From Membranipora membranacea (lineage: Eukaryota; Bryozoa; Gymnolaemata; Cheilostomatida; Membraniporidae), in NCBI GenBank assembly GCA_914767715.1, contig OU612074.1, positions 20,012,062 to 20,076,061 on the forward strand: 64,000 nucleotides of DNA, written 5' to 3'. The notes below the pieces were generated by a model. That model was not told the DNA's origin. It was given only the letters and a program-made list of their open reading frames with translations, and did no database searches. Positions 1 to 11,054 of the stretch are shown in pieces. How positions within the stretch are numbered: position 1 is the stretch's first letter; every line of letters begins with the position of its first letter. Both the position numbers and the translations under genes were made by a program.

Positions 1-58
1 TCAATACTTGCATGCTAAATACCAGCGCTCTAACCAACTAAGACACCTCCTACTCCTT
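1..58 (-). mobile_element. tRNA-derived SINE head, intron 4 of gene A (cut by window start)
   Basis: Only the tRNA-like end is in the window. It is the same sequence as 58520-58573 in gene C. On the minus strand it holds an A-box-like TGTCTTAGTTGGTTAGAGCG. Confidence 0.6.
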
Positions 59-155
59 GTGCCGCTGCTTGTGATAAGGTTATTTGGCTTAGTGAATAGA
101 AGTAGTTTGTCCAGCAGGTAATAGTTGATAATCAAATCAAACATTCCTGTTATAG

Positions 156-3100
156 CTGGCAGATATTAGAGCTAAATATGACAAACTGGAGGCAGAGCTG
201 GTGGAAAAGAGGGAGACAACTCATAGAGAGATTGAGGAATTTATCTCCGACAAATTGGGAGACATGATCTCAGATTTAAGAAGAGAGATCAAACTCTGTG
301 AGGCCAGACTGAGAGATAATCATCAGGTGACAAAATTATCAACATAAATTGAGATTTTCTTAATCTTTGTGTATGAGAGCAAAGACAACTTTAGAATCCC
401 AGGCTTGTCCCAAACTCTCAGGTTACTGATAGGATTGTTGTAACAATTATGTTTTTCTCCATCATTTGCGATTGGTAAAGGTATCCAGGGTAATGAATCC
501 TACACTCACAACTTTCCTCGCAAAAATAAATCTATTGAATGTTTTATACTTTCACTGATTCACAACTGATTCTATCTTGCTTGAATGACGTAAATCATAA
601 GTTTTTATGGCATTTTTCAGATGTGAGATATAAAGACGCTCAAAATTAGATCAAATCACTTTGGCAGAAGAAAACTCCTAATCTGAAGATACTCAATTTT
701 CTCACAGAAATATAAATCAATTGAATGTATTCTGCCTGCAAAGTAGTTTTATTTCAGATCAGTATTTTACTTTGATACTGATTCACCAATAATTCTACTC
801 TGTTTCTGATTTTTTCTTTCTATAAGATAGATTTGTATTTATACTGCTTTATTTAGGTGGACGTGGTTGTGAAATATAAAGATGCGCAAAGTCTAATCAA
901 ATCACTTCTGGAGGAGAAAACTCCAAGTCTGAAGATAAACAACGTATTAGGACTTGCAAAGACAGGTAAGTATTGATTAATCAACCTTAGGCTGTCAGGT
1001 AAAAACTCTGATAATCACAACAAGTAGAAGCCTTCATAATATATTCTGGAGAAAACTGACATGCAAATTTTTTATCCTTCTAGTCCTTCGAGATAATACT
1101 GTGTTGGAACAAACAGCGACTCTGTAAACATTCAATGAACCTCAGCCACTAGATATTAGCGGGTTAAACCATAAACATATAAATATGTATAAGTATTTAT
1201 TTGGTTATAAGTTGAACATATACAATAAACCATTACCCATAGACTTAATGATAAACCTAGACAGGACACTATATGGAGTATTAGCATTGAGGCACTGAGG
1301 CATTTAATTGTGGGCGACGTGACGACACTGGAAAGTGTGGAAGCAATGATGTTATCTTTGATTTCCTGTCAAAAATCCAGGTTTTTTTGTCGATCAATTT
1401 TGATCGGATTTCGAGTTTGAAAGCTACAATAGATTTAGCAGCTTGTCTTGAACAGTTTGATACAAATTTTAGGCGAACAATTTTTTCTTGAAGAAGAAAT
1501 AGCATCAAGTCGATAACAAGACACTGCTTATTTTAAAGCAACTTTCAAACTCAAAATCCGATAAAAATTGATTGAGTTATGAACAATAAACCTGGATTAT
1601 GGACAGTAAATCAATGATCGCAACATCGCTTCTAGACCTTCCAATGTTGTTACTTTGCCTCACAATTTAGTGCCTCACTTCAGCTGTATATGGTGTCCTC
1701 TCTCAGTTTATTATTAAGCCTATGCCATTTCCTAATTTAATTATGTGAAAGTTATAGGGAGTTATTTCTCCACAATGCTAGAGAAGACAAGTCTCAAAAA
1801 AGAATAACTTGTATTATATATGATCGCCTTTCTGGTTGGTAAGACCAAGGTCATTGTACCTTTCAGTTTTAGATACACATAAACCATTGTATAATTATTA
1901 TCAGACAATTTCCATTTCACGAAGGATTATTGATACTCTAGTTTTATTTTGACTATGGAACCTCGGATTAAATACACTGAATTTTTCTTTCCTTTTGATA
2001 ACCATGTTTAACTTATATATCTCTGATATATTACAGCCCCTATTAGAGGTATTGAGGTGAAGATAATAACTACTGACCCGATCTCTCTCACTGAGGATAG
2101 AGAACATTCTAAACTGACCAATCAAATCCCAGCTGTCCTTGCCCCTCCCACTTCTATAAAATTACTGCAAGAAGTCAGTTTGGACATTGGCTGCACAACA
2201 GTATGTCGATATCAGAATCAGACTTATGTTGGTCTTGATAGGGGGTTTGTAGTTAAAATAGGTCCTGATTATAAAGTCACACAATTCATTAAACTGAGTA
2301 ACAATGTAAGAGGGATGGCAGTGTGTGGTGATCAGCTGGTCACCACTACTTACGGTGATCCACAAACAGTCAGTATACATGAGTTATCTACTGGTAGATT
2401 AGTAACTAGCTGGGCTCATAGTGATAACCCTATTGGCTGGTGGGTCAGTAACTTAGCTGTAGTAGGTGAGCAGATAATCATATCTGATAGAGGAAATAAG
2501 AGACTTAGTGTTTATTCTAAAGTTGGTAGATTAATCAAACACATCCCCTGTCCTCAGCTTTCACCTAATTGGGTTAGCCTCAGTGCTGCTGACAATGACA
2601 GCATCATCTTATCCGACTATCACACATCTAAAGTACACAAGATCATCATAACTACAGGAGATGTTATCTGGACATCATCTGATGTAACTCGACCACAGGG
2701 AGTAACCTGCTACAACAATCAGTATGTTCTGGTGGCTTCAAGAGGTGAAACAACAAAGATCAGCATTCTAGATATCAGTACAGGTGACATACTGACAAAG
2801 GATTATTTATAATGTGTCTTCTTCAATGTTTGGCTTGCCATGTTCTGTGAAACTACTGTAATAAACAGCACTTCTCTGACACTGCAATGCTATTTTGAGT
2901 AAATTTTTAGAACTCACATTCATGTGGAATTCACACGCTAATACACCCAAACCGATTTGGTTATTTAAAGTAACAAGCCCAAATAAACCTAATGTGCCTG
3001 AACATCGGTTGCTCTTCCTTTATGGTATGCTGTTCCTAGGTCAGATTAAATAATATGATCAAGGATTAATAACTTTGGACATATAATATGCGAATTAAAT

Positions 3101-3301
3101 AAAGTATGATCAACTCATTTTCATGCAATAGACCGAGCAAAATTTTTTCTGCAAATTTTTATTAAAGGTAACATGATCAGGACAATAAAAGACCCCAGAG
3201 TTTTGAGTGGCGACGGAATATTCAGCCTGTGTGTAGAAGGTAACACTCTGATTGTACCCAGATTTATAGATAAGAAGGTTCTGTACTATAGACTGGAGTA
3301 A
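156..3301 (+). CDS. TRIM-NHL-like gene A, 3' part (exons 5-8)
   Basis: Partial RBCC/beta-propeller gene whose RING and B-box exons lie before the window. Visible exons are 156-326 (coiled coil), 857-965, 2037-2783 (propeller) and 3168-3301 (last blade, stop TAA). All have AG acceptors and GT donors, and the phases join cleanly (AAG ACA G / CC, then ACA G / GT). Exon lengths of 171, 109, 747 and 134 nt match gene B; gene C differs only by one codon in the propeller exon. Exon 5 reads as a charged heptad-like coil beginning LADIRAKYDKLEAEL. The propeller exon has repeating blades with GDQLVTTTYGD, GEQIIISDRGNKRLSVY and STGDVIW-type strands, typical of NHL/six-bladed propellers. TRIM-NHL proteins are usually E3 ubiquitin ligases or RNA/substrate-binding regulators; the ligand here is unknown. 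No disabling change is seen in the visible exons, so this may be a working gene. Confidence 0.82.
621..710 (+). pseudogene. Degenerate duplicate of exon 6 in gene A
   Basis: After TTTTTCAG, a segment closely resembles exon 6 (GTGAGATATAAAGACGC versus GTGAAATATAAAGATGC) but has an in-frame TAG where exon 6 has a Leu codon. Flanking intron sequence is duplicated too. The same dead exon, with the same TAG, occurs in genes B and C, so duplication and death predate the gene duplications. Confidence 0.7.
1084..1127 (+). other. Candidate alternative terminal exon in intron 6 of gene A
   Basis: Directly after a pyrimidine-rich acceptor (TTTTTTATCCTTCTAG) the sequence continues exon 6 in the correct phase (ACA G / TC) for 14 residues, VLRDNTVLEQTATL, then TAA. 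An AATAAA lies at 1224-1229. Use of this exon would give a RING/B-box/coiled-coil protein with no propeller. Visible evidence is phase, acceptor quality and conservation in B (47499-47542). Expression is unproven. Confidence 0.35.
1237..1724. mobile_element. Foldback MITE in intron 6 of gene A
   Basis: The outer ~200 bp on each side are imperfect inverted repeats (left GGACACTATATGG...GAGTTTGAAAG, right CTTTCAAACTC...CATATACAGC...GGTGTCC). No coding capacity. The same element sits at the orthologous place in genes B and C, so it inserted before the duplications. Confidence 0.75.
2037..2783 (+). CDS. Propeller exon (exon 7) of gene A
   Basis: Single long exon carrying most of the NHL-like beta-propeller. 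The acceptor is a pyrimidine-rich tract ending TTACAG; the donor is ACAG/GTGACA. If the donor is not used the frame runs 29 nt further to a TAA at 2810-2812, with AATAAA at 2860-2865, so an alternative 3' end is possible. Residue changes relative to genes B and C cluster in inter-blade stretches, for example around the sequence encoding SDNPIGWWVSN. Confidence 0.8.
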
Positions 3302-3348
3302 CGTTCTCTCTACTGACCGATAGAGATGTAAGTTATCATTACGATAAG

Positions 3349-3376
3349 TTATATATATATATATATAAGGTTATCG

Positions 3377-3418
<42 letters not shown>
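3349..3418. repeat. (TA)n microsatellite
   Basis: Two runs of alternating TA separated by AAGGTTATCGTAAA, directly 3' of gene A. Shorter TA runs occupy the same place after the orthologous last exons at 19545 and 63101; after gene B's (49631) only a few TA steps remain. Confidence 0.95.
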
Positions 3419-3420
<2 letters not shown>

Positions 3421-4268
3421 TATGATCATGTACATGCTATACACATAAACATATAAGTATATATTGTTTATTATGAATTGATATGTTGGCTCATCCAGTC
3501 ATTCTTAGGCCTCCCTGGAACTCAATTAGATCAAGTTTGCCCAGATGCTCTCCGCTGATAAGGGGGTGCAACTCCGAATTGCCCAAAAATTAATCAAAAC
3601 TTGATCAAAGGCTTCACATTGTCTATTTGTAGTGAAGAAACAGGATCATAAACTCACTAATCTGCGGTTAATTAAATGATATGGGGTTTGTGGATACAAC
3701 GGGCTGCAGGCAACCTTCGACCTATTGGCCAACATGAGCGAGTCATCTGTATCGCTGAGACTAGAAGCAACCACTAAGATACCTCCCACAGTCTGCTATG
3801 ACCCTCAAACCGGTACAACTCCCCACATGATAGAACATCAGTTCAGTTTAGTATGGTAACAAGGCCATCAACTGCAATCGATCATAGCCAAGCTACTGAC
3901 AAACTGACTTTCCACTGAGTACCCATCAATGTCATAGTAGGTTTGGTATGTACAGTAAATTCTTTGTTGTGATTCCATCATTATTTACTTGTTGGTCATT
4001 TTGATGATCAATTGAATTTTGAAAGTTATTAGTTTTTGTTTTATTATTTCGGTGATATTATCAACATTAAAAATATAAATAATAAATATTGAAACACTGC
4101 AGTTCTTTGGATTTATTTGTCAGAAGAATTCTTCATTGTCATCTGGACATGTGAATTGGTTATATGCTGGGTCAAATGACCCCTATAGGGCCTAATCTGC
4201 CCCTCCAGTGTGCTAAAAATTTGGATCGCAGCAGTTGTTAGTCAACAAAACTGGGGATAAGAAATAAA

Positions 4269-4328
4269 GTGGAAGCCATAGACCTACTAATAATAAACCT
4301 TTATTATTAGTAGGTCTATGGTGGAAGC
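4269..4328. repeat. Near-perfect palindrome flanked by direct GTGGAAGC repeats
   Basis: A 22-bp arm (4276-4297, starting CCATAGACCTACTAA) pairs perfectly with 4300-4321 across a 2-nt CC loop. GTGGAAGC or its variant flanks both sides. It looks like a templated inverted duplication or a minimal foldback insertion. Not seen in B, where this part is deleted. Confidence 0.9.
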
Positions 4329-5351
4329 ATATTTATCCATACATGATTATCATCTCACAAAAGATCACACAATAAAGAAATGTATGACCAGGAGCTATGT
4401 TCTTTTATATTGAGAGAAGACAACTTAATGTACATGGACCATGTTATCAGCGAATGAGACATGAGACATGGTAGCTCCACAGTTAATTCCTCCCTAGATT
4501 GTGTTACTGTATATTCCAGATGAATATGTATACTGCTTCTCCAGGATACTGCTTCGCTAAAAGTTTAATAATTTGTTGAAAGCGCAGTCTTTTTCGATAT
4601 TCTTCATTTAAATTGTTGAGTTTACTGAAACCGGTTATATAAGAGTATGATCTGTGAGTATATTCGCTCCTTCCTCCATCCAATCATCACAACAAACCAG
4701 AGAATGATTGGACTTCCGACCACCTACCCACCTTCGCTGCACTGACAGTCATTTGCCTGCATTAGGAGTCCCTCCTCCTCTACTGGTGACTCCACTTTTT
4801 GCCTTCATTGTGACAAAATGGAAATGGAAATGGAGCGATTGGAATGCAGGCCAACTGAATAAAACCTGATCCGCTATGTCTATGGGTCTTAGACCGTAAG
4901 TTAGTATGATATAGTAGTATGGATACGCTCACCTTTCCATTCAACCAGTAGAAATAACCAGAGAATATACGCTCTGCTGACATTCAATACATTTATTTTA
5001 GAAATATATAATTAGCTCATTGGAACAATCTTTACATAATAAGTCGCTGTACAATATTTACATTCTTCTAAGTAATAACATTCACATTGAGAACCATTAG
5101 AAAGTTCTATACACATATTTCTGTATAATCAGCCATACACTAGCTATCAACTCCTTCAAGTATCACCTCTGCAAAATATAAACACAAAAATTGGTGATAA
5201 TGTTTAGGATTTTGGAAATTGCAGGCAAATCATTACCGATTCTTCAGATCGGAATAGGGATATCAGTTAACAGTTCTGTGTAATACTAGAGCACTGATTA
5301 TCTGGTAGAGGGAGGGCAGGATTAGTCTAGTGTGTGAGGAGTCGGGAACTA

Positions 5352-5590
5352 AATATGGGACCTCTCATACTTGGGACCTCTCATACTTAAACCTCTCATA
5401 CCTGGGACAACTCATACCTGGGACCTCTCATTCCTAGGACCTTTCAAACCTGGGACCTCTCATACCTGGGACATCTCATACCTGGAACGCCTCATACCTT
5501 GAACCTCTCATCCCTGGGATCTCTCATACTTGGGAAGTTTCATACCTGAGACATATCATGGATGGGATCTCTCATGCATAAGACCTCCTG
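5352..5590. repeat. Short-unit minisatellite (CTCATACCTGGGAC), unit A
   Basis: About a dozen imperfect repeats of a roughly 17-18 nt unit containing CTCATACCTGGGACCT. It overlaps the 3' end of gene X exon 2. Homologous arrays lie at 51800-52010 and, much shorter, at 21520-21560. Confidence 0.9.
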
Positions 5591-5892
5591 ACTGAGAGAG
5601 GGTTTGAAACCCAGGCCATCATGGATATTAAAAATGGTGATATTATTTTTCTCTGCTTCAGGGATAGTTGTCATATACAAGTCTGACACAGCTCGCTCAC
5701 TCCTGATAAAGTGTTGAATTACACTTGGCATCCTCTCACCTGTCACAGCGTGACGAGATTCACTTAGACCTAGATCTAGCTGTACTCCCTCAGTGGGTTG
5801 GGTCGGTTCACTCGCCTTCTTCTGTATATTACTAGCCTCTGATTCTGGATGAGCGGGTGGGTCCTCTGTTGGTTGTGGTTCATCTTCCACTG
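5540..5892 (-). pseudogene. Gene X exon 2, unit A (unrecognised gene)
   Basis: Minus-strand exon with acceptor TTTTTACATTTCAG at its upper end and a frame open to 5540. The product is rich in Pro, Glu and Gln (AVEDEPQPTEDPPAHPESEAS) and then holds ERMPSVIQHFIRSERAVSD. The phase (G / CA) agrees with the donor of the upstream exon at 6233. Family not recognised. The exon itself is intact, but its partner exon 1 is wrecked by two insertions, so the gene is dead or fragmentary here. The 3' end runs into the minisatellite. Confidence 0.5.
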
Positions 5893-6338
5893 CTGAAATG
5901 TAAAAAGAAAATTGTGATTTGATTATGGGATGGGGGATAAACTCAGTTATATATATATACTCATTCGACGAAGTCATTCACATTGACTAAAGCCTGGTGC
6001 CCAATTGCAGAACACAATACTCAAGACTCTTGCAGTAGTTGTGCAATAATCTTACAACTTGTAAGATTGCAAAACCTAACAAGACTCAAAATATCGTTAT
6101 TTTCCTACAATTGGGCACAATGCTTTGTTGACTTCCAACAACTAATCCTGTTAACATGACCTTACAAAGGCATACACCATAATTGTAACGGTACATGTTA
6201 AGTTGAAAAAAAGGAGTACAATTAGAATCTACCAGTTTTAGTGAGCACAGATTGGACAAGGTTTGTGATTTTCTGACTCTCTTGTGGATTCTCTATCTCA
6301 CCAACAGTAGTAGTGGGGACACAAGGGAAGAGGTTAGG

Positions 6339-7193
6339 TACAGTTGACCGAAACCGCCGATTTTTCTCACATAATATCCCCAGTTCCTGTGATTATGGCG
6401 GTTTTGGTCGACCAAAACTGCCACTGTAGCTACAAATCATATTTGTTTTCTGGTGAGTGGCCGTTTTGGTTGACCAAAACCGCCAATGAAAATTTCTTAT
6501 TTGAGATAGGTGGGCACAACTCCCACCATAAATATACTGATTATGTGATATTTATACTATTCGTAAGTTCTTCAAGACCGGAAACCTTGCCAGTGCTAGG
6601 TACTAGTGACTACCAAGAATGTCCTGTTACTCCTTGATCATACACACATATTAACCTACTTACTATTTAAGTGTTACTATGATAATATTGTGAAACCTGT
6701 CCTGCAGTTGACTTACATGAATGATGAGATGCTGGATGACCACATCCATAGCTGTGGTTGGCTGATCCCTGTAATAGCAGTCACATAATTGGCATTGATC
6801 GTAGAAACCATAAGCACTAGCCATTTTTCTATTTCCCAACTAATACAAGCTTAATTGCAAAGCACTAGTCACTAGTACCTAGCACTGGCAAGGTTTCTGG
6901 TCTTGAAGAACTTGGTATATATCACATAATCAGTCTGTTTATGGTGGGAGTCGTCCTGACCAGTCTGAAATAAGAATTTTTCATTGGCGGTTTTCGTCGA
7001 CCAAAACCGCCACTCAAAAGAAAACAAGTATGATTTGTAGCAACAGTGGCGGTTTTGGTAGACCAAACCGCCACTAAAATAGAAAACAAGTATCATTTGC
7101 ATCTTCAATGGCGGTTTTGGTCGACCAAAACGGCCATAATTACAGGCACTGGGGATATTATGTTGGAAAAATTGGCGGTTTTGGTCAACCGTA
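6339..7193. mobile_element. Foldback transposon with GGTTTTGGTCGACCAAAACC motifs
   Basis: 855 bp, ends TAC(A/G)GTTGACC(G/A)AAACCGCC in inverted orientation, arms of about 270-325 bp. Flanked by GTTAGG direct repeats (6333-6338 and 7194-7199). Unit B has the uninterrupted GTTAGG at 52961-52966, so this is a documented insertion. The palindromic motif GGTTTTGGTCGACCAAAACC recurs within each arm. The interior (6613-6867) has no recognisable gene. Family not assigned. Confidence 0.88.
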
Positions 7194-7230
7194 GTTAGGG
7201 TTACACTTGACTACTAACGCAGCAGTCTCT

Positions 7231-10074
7231 TGTGTTACACTGTGCAAAATCGGTTCATATTCAGAGATTATTCCATGTGAGATAATGATTGTATAAATAG
7301 ATGAAGGTATACCTACATTGTATAATTACAATTGAATTGAATAAGTTGTCTACTTATACCATACATTGAATGATTATAGTTGTGTCAGATGACATTTTCT
7401 TATGTAATCATCATAAAGGACATCATGTTTTATAATTACCTTAGTGTTTGAGAGCAGCCATATTTTCTTCCGAATGTGCAACAATCACTAACACAACAGG
7501 GTATCGACGTATCCTCATTCTCAAATGATTTATTATTAATAAGTGTGACAGTACAAAACTAAAGGTCAATCACATATCATATAAAGACGCAGACCAATAA
7601 ATAACTAGTTAATATTCAACAAATACATTTCTGTACCAGACCCTGGGCCGAAACCATAAAAATTGATAACAATCATAATCTGGATTAGAAATCCCATAAA
7701 AATATGACACTGGTCAAAACTGATTACCTTTGCACCTATTATTGGTAATTATTAGTTATATTGTTAGAAAAACAATGAGCTTGCAAAAGTCAAAAGCTAA
7801 GACTAAGGGGGAAGCCTAGTTCACCAGACATCATAACACAAATTACACTTGGTTCTGATTATCTTTTTTTGGCCAGAAGTTCCATTGTCATCCATATGTT
7901 GTCAATTTGAATAGATGTGGTGATCTGTTTCGGCATGATTATTATAGGCTTGATCTGCTTGTTGTGAGAGCCTTGCTGCTTGTTCGCTGACTTCGAATTG
8001 ATGATATGAGAACAAAGGACTTTGGAGTTATAGATATGAAATCGAATAGTAGAGTATGCATTGAGATTTAACCCAGCATGCTGTGCAGACAGGAAATCAC
8101 CATTAACCCCACATAATCTGTAAAACAAAACAAAGCAAAGTTAGTATAAATTCAATTATTACTAAGAGCTTAAACTGTAGGGTGAAAGCTCAAACATCAT
8201 AGGTTATCATTATTGAAATTTATCTAGACACAGGCTTTATGGTAATGGAAAATAGTAATATTGCAGTAAATAGAGGGAATAATACACTGAAGGCGTATTG
8301 AAATATAACAAAACATAATCACAGGGCCATGAGAAATCTGGGCACGTGAAACAACCCGTGGAGAATCACACAACGGGAAAACAACAGAAGTCACAAAACA
8401 TCTTCAAAATAACTGCAGAGTCACGAGATCTTTGGGCAGTGAATCAACCCTGGTAAGATTGCGAAATTAGAAAACCAATATATTGCGCCATAGAAAACAA
8501 GTGCAGTTGACACCAGAACCTATTTGAAAATAACGAGCAATGAAGTCACAAAAGATCTTCAAAACAACCCTGGAAAGATTGCGATACCAGAAAACCAACA
8601 GATTACGCCATGGATAAACAGGTGAACTTGACACCATAAATTATCGACAATGACCAAAACAAAAATGAGGGAAGGTCAAGCAAAGGACAGACTAGCCATG
8701 CTTTGACAGCTAGATAATAAAAACTGACAAAACAGCAAATCAAAAGAGAGTAATGACGAAATTGAGGCTAAAACCAATAACAAGGTTTACACCTTTACGC
8801 CTGTAAATGCAAACGTTGCACAATAACAGGACAGCAAACCAGCACTATAAAAGCCTGATGGACACTTGTAAAAATCAGTCAGCTCCAGGAGGTGGGTTCA
8901 CGACATACAGCGTTACACATCGAATCAGATAACTATCTGATTCACTCAGCCCAAGGAGGCCTATTATTCAACAAGAAGATAACAAATTCAAGTCAGCGCT
9001 AGGAGGCGGGTTCACGACATACAGCGTTACACATCTAATCAGATAACTATCTGATTCACTCAGCCCAAGGAGGCCTATTCGTCAACAAGAAGATAACAAA
9101 TTCAAGTCAGCGCCAGGGAGCGGGTTCACGACATATAAGAGTATACATATATTCAGAGAATTATCTGATTCAGTCAGCCCAAGGAGGCACATCCACAGAG
9201 AGAAAAATTGTCTAAAATCATAAAGACACATTCAGCTATAACATAGTTTAGATACACAGAGATACAAATACCGCGATTCACAGCGAGGAACCTAGTCTAA
9301 CATAGTTTAGATACACAGAGATATCACACTGAACATCACACAGAATTCGAGGTCATCTGCACCAAAGGTAAGATCTTATTTTAAAGATTTTGAATGTTTA
9401 TGTATTTTTATGACTAGATGATAAATGCCAAGATATTGTCAAATTATTGATTGATTTATTGCCTGACGAATAGAACCATATTTATAGTTTGTTATTAATG
9501 TTTAAAATAAATCCTTGAGCAATTCCACCGAGAATTGCAATAAACACAAAACTAAACCAGTGCTCAGTAGTTGAGGCTAGCGCACATTGTACGATAGTAG
9601 CTCTACTTACCGCTGAGGTATTGTTGATCAACAGTTCAGTTGTGTTTTTGAAGTCTCTCTTTAATAACCGAATTATCAGCAATTATAAGTACAGATCTGC
9701 TACCATTGCATTCGCACTATTAGAACCATACATATCATGGATTCTAAAACGGAAAATTGGAGGATATTTTATTATTTTGGATTTGAGCCAAGGAGTGAAC
9801 AACTCCAAATTACAGTCTGATTAATCAAACACAAAATTCATTTACAATAAATATCATATAATATATTGCACATAACACAGAAGTAAACGATAAATTCCAT
9901 GCTGATAGTTGCATAATTTTGCCAGGAATGTGGTATAATCATTGTATAAAGTGGAATAATGAAGGTATACACATGATTATTCACACTCATGCCCAGTGTA
10001 TAATCATTGAATGGGAACTGATTTTGCACAGTGTTAGAGAGGTAGATATCTGAGTACTACCATCACTCATATGT
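7231..10074. mobile_element. 2.8-kb insertion, probable non-autonomous DNA transposon
   Basis: Absent from the paralogous position in unit B (about 52990-53005). Near its ends are inverted repeats ACACTGTGCAAAATCGGTTC (from 7237) and GAACTGATTTTGCACAGTGT (to about 10034). The direct repeat GTCTCT at 7225-7230 and 10075-10080 may be the target duplication, but the right inverted repeat is then set back about 40 nt, so the exact right end is uncertain. No transposase is visible; it carries tandem repeats at 8877-9190 and short open frames of no recognised family. Confidence 0.6.
8877..9190. repeat. Three-copy 114-bp tandem repeat inside the 2.8-kb insertion
   Basis: Units start at 8877, 8991 and 9105 with AGTCAGC. 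Each contains GGGTTCACGACATAC, the palindrome-like AATCAGATAACTATCTGATT and CAGCCCAAGGAGGC; the third is shortened. Weaker repeats precede it (8400-8640, AAAGATTGCGATACCAGAAA type) and follow it (ACATAGTTTAGATACACAGAG twice, at about 9241 and 9299). Unrelated in sequence to the gene C array despite the equal period. Confidence 0.9.
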
Positions 10075-10300
10075 GTCTCTACCTTAGATATCACATGACC
10101 TGAATACAAGAACACACTTTGTACAGATTCATAAATTGTGTAACCTAATTTTTGGGTATCAACAAAAAGAAGGTTAAGAAAAAACCCTAATCATGTACTA
10201 GTTCAATGAAAACCTGATAGCGCATGTTTTCTTGAATATTATCTAAGTAGAAGAAGATTGTTTTTCCTGGTGGCGCATAGATACTATTATCTGAAGTAAC

Positions 10301-11054
10301 CCTACATACAAGAGGGAACAACTGGCTCTAGAAGCTTGTTATAAATTTTTGATTTTCAACATTTTCAGACCTACAGGATTCAGACCGGCTCTGTGTGAGT
10401 AGGACGGCTTTAGTTACTGGATGATCTTTATTCTAGTTAGATCCAGTTACCGCAGCCTCAATCCTGTTGACCATTCTAGCCAGAAGTTAATAGACCGACA
10501 TATTTCACGGAGTTGTGTGCCTTCTTGTCATCGACAATTTCTTGCAAATGTTCAATATTATAGTGCTGCAGAACACTTTGCTTGTACACTATTATGTCAT
10601 TATGATCAACACGTCTAAGTGCTTTTTGTATACATTTATGGTAAAAGCAATATGAGACGATATGAGACCATCACTTTAGCTAATAAATATGTCAAGCCAC
10701 AAAAGAGGAGCAGTGACAGACAAGTCCTGTCTGACTTACTCGTCCCAAAATCACATAAGCTGTATTTACATTCCTAAAGATGACAATTACTTATAATTAG
10801 AAAAGGAGGGAAAGAAAGATATCATTGACCTCTTATCTACTTAGCACTAAGTACTTTGTAGCGCTGGTGTAGTTCGGTGATATGTGTGTGTGTTAGAGAA
10901 AATATTTTCTTTTGATCAATGATATCATACTCTTCTATATTTGAGTATGGGAACAAGAGGATAATCTTTGGGATCGGAAGGAGGGAGAGACGAGCTGTAA
11001 GTTTTGTAACGCATAGATCCATCACAACACCTAAAGGCCACTGCTATGTTTGAA
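10301..11054. other. No gene recognised
   Basis: The first ~100 bp still resemble unit B (around 53215-53330). After that the sequence is unique in the window. Short open frames only. Confidence 0.4.

Larger units (their letters stand above)
3302..5350. other. 3' flank of gene A, mostly non-coding, shared with units B, C and D
   Basis: Matches 49632-51800 (B) and 63102-64000 (C), and in pieces 19546-21520 (D). It contains the (TA)n, the palindrome at 4269-4328 and a disabled version of the short frame that is open at 50296-50523 and 63732-63941. A minus-strand stretch at 4780-4983 is conserved in B (51101-51325), but no gene is recognisable. Confidence 0.5.
6233..10300 (-). pseudogene. Gene X exon 1, unit A, broken into pieces
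   Basis: Comparison with unit B (53207-52855) shows exon 1 here split in three: about 10300-10081, 7230-7194 and 6338-6233. They are separated by a 2.8-kb insertion (7231-10074) and an 855-bp foldback (6339-7193). The donor at 6232 (ACTG/GTAGAT) survives. Translated pieces recall B (QENM, IENPQESQKIT, LVQSVLTKTG). Family unknown. Confidence 0.5.

Noticed and set aside
4780-4983. Minus-strand frame conserved at 51101-51325
   Set aside because: Similarity is explained by the recent duplication of units A and B; the frame carries length changes and no recognisable domain, so it is mentioned only in the flank description.
7859-8128. 89-codon minus-strand frame inside the 2.8-kb insertion
   Set aside because: No recognisable motif, no splice context, and no paralogue in the window to test conservation.
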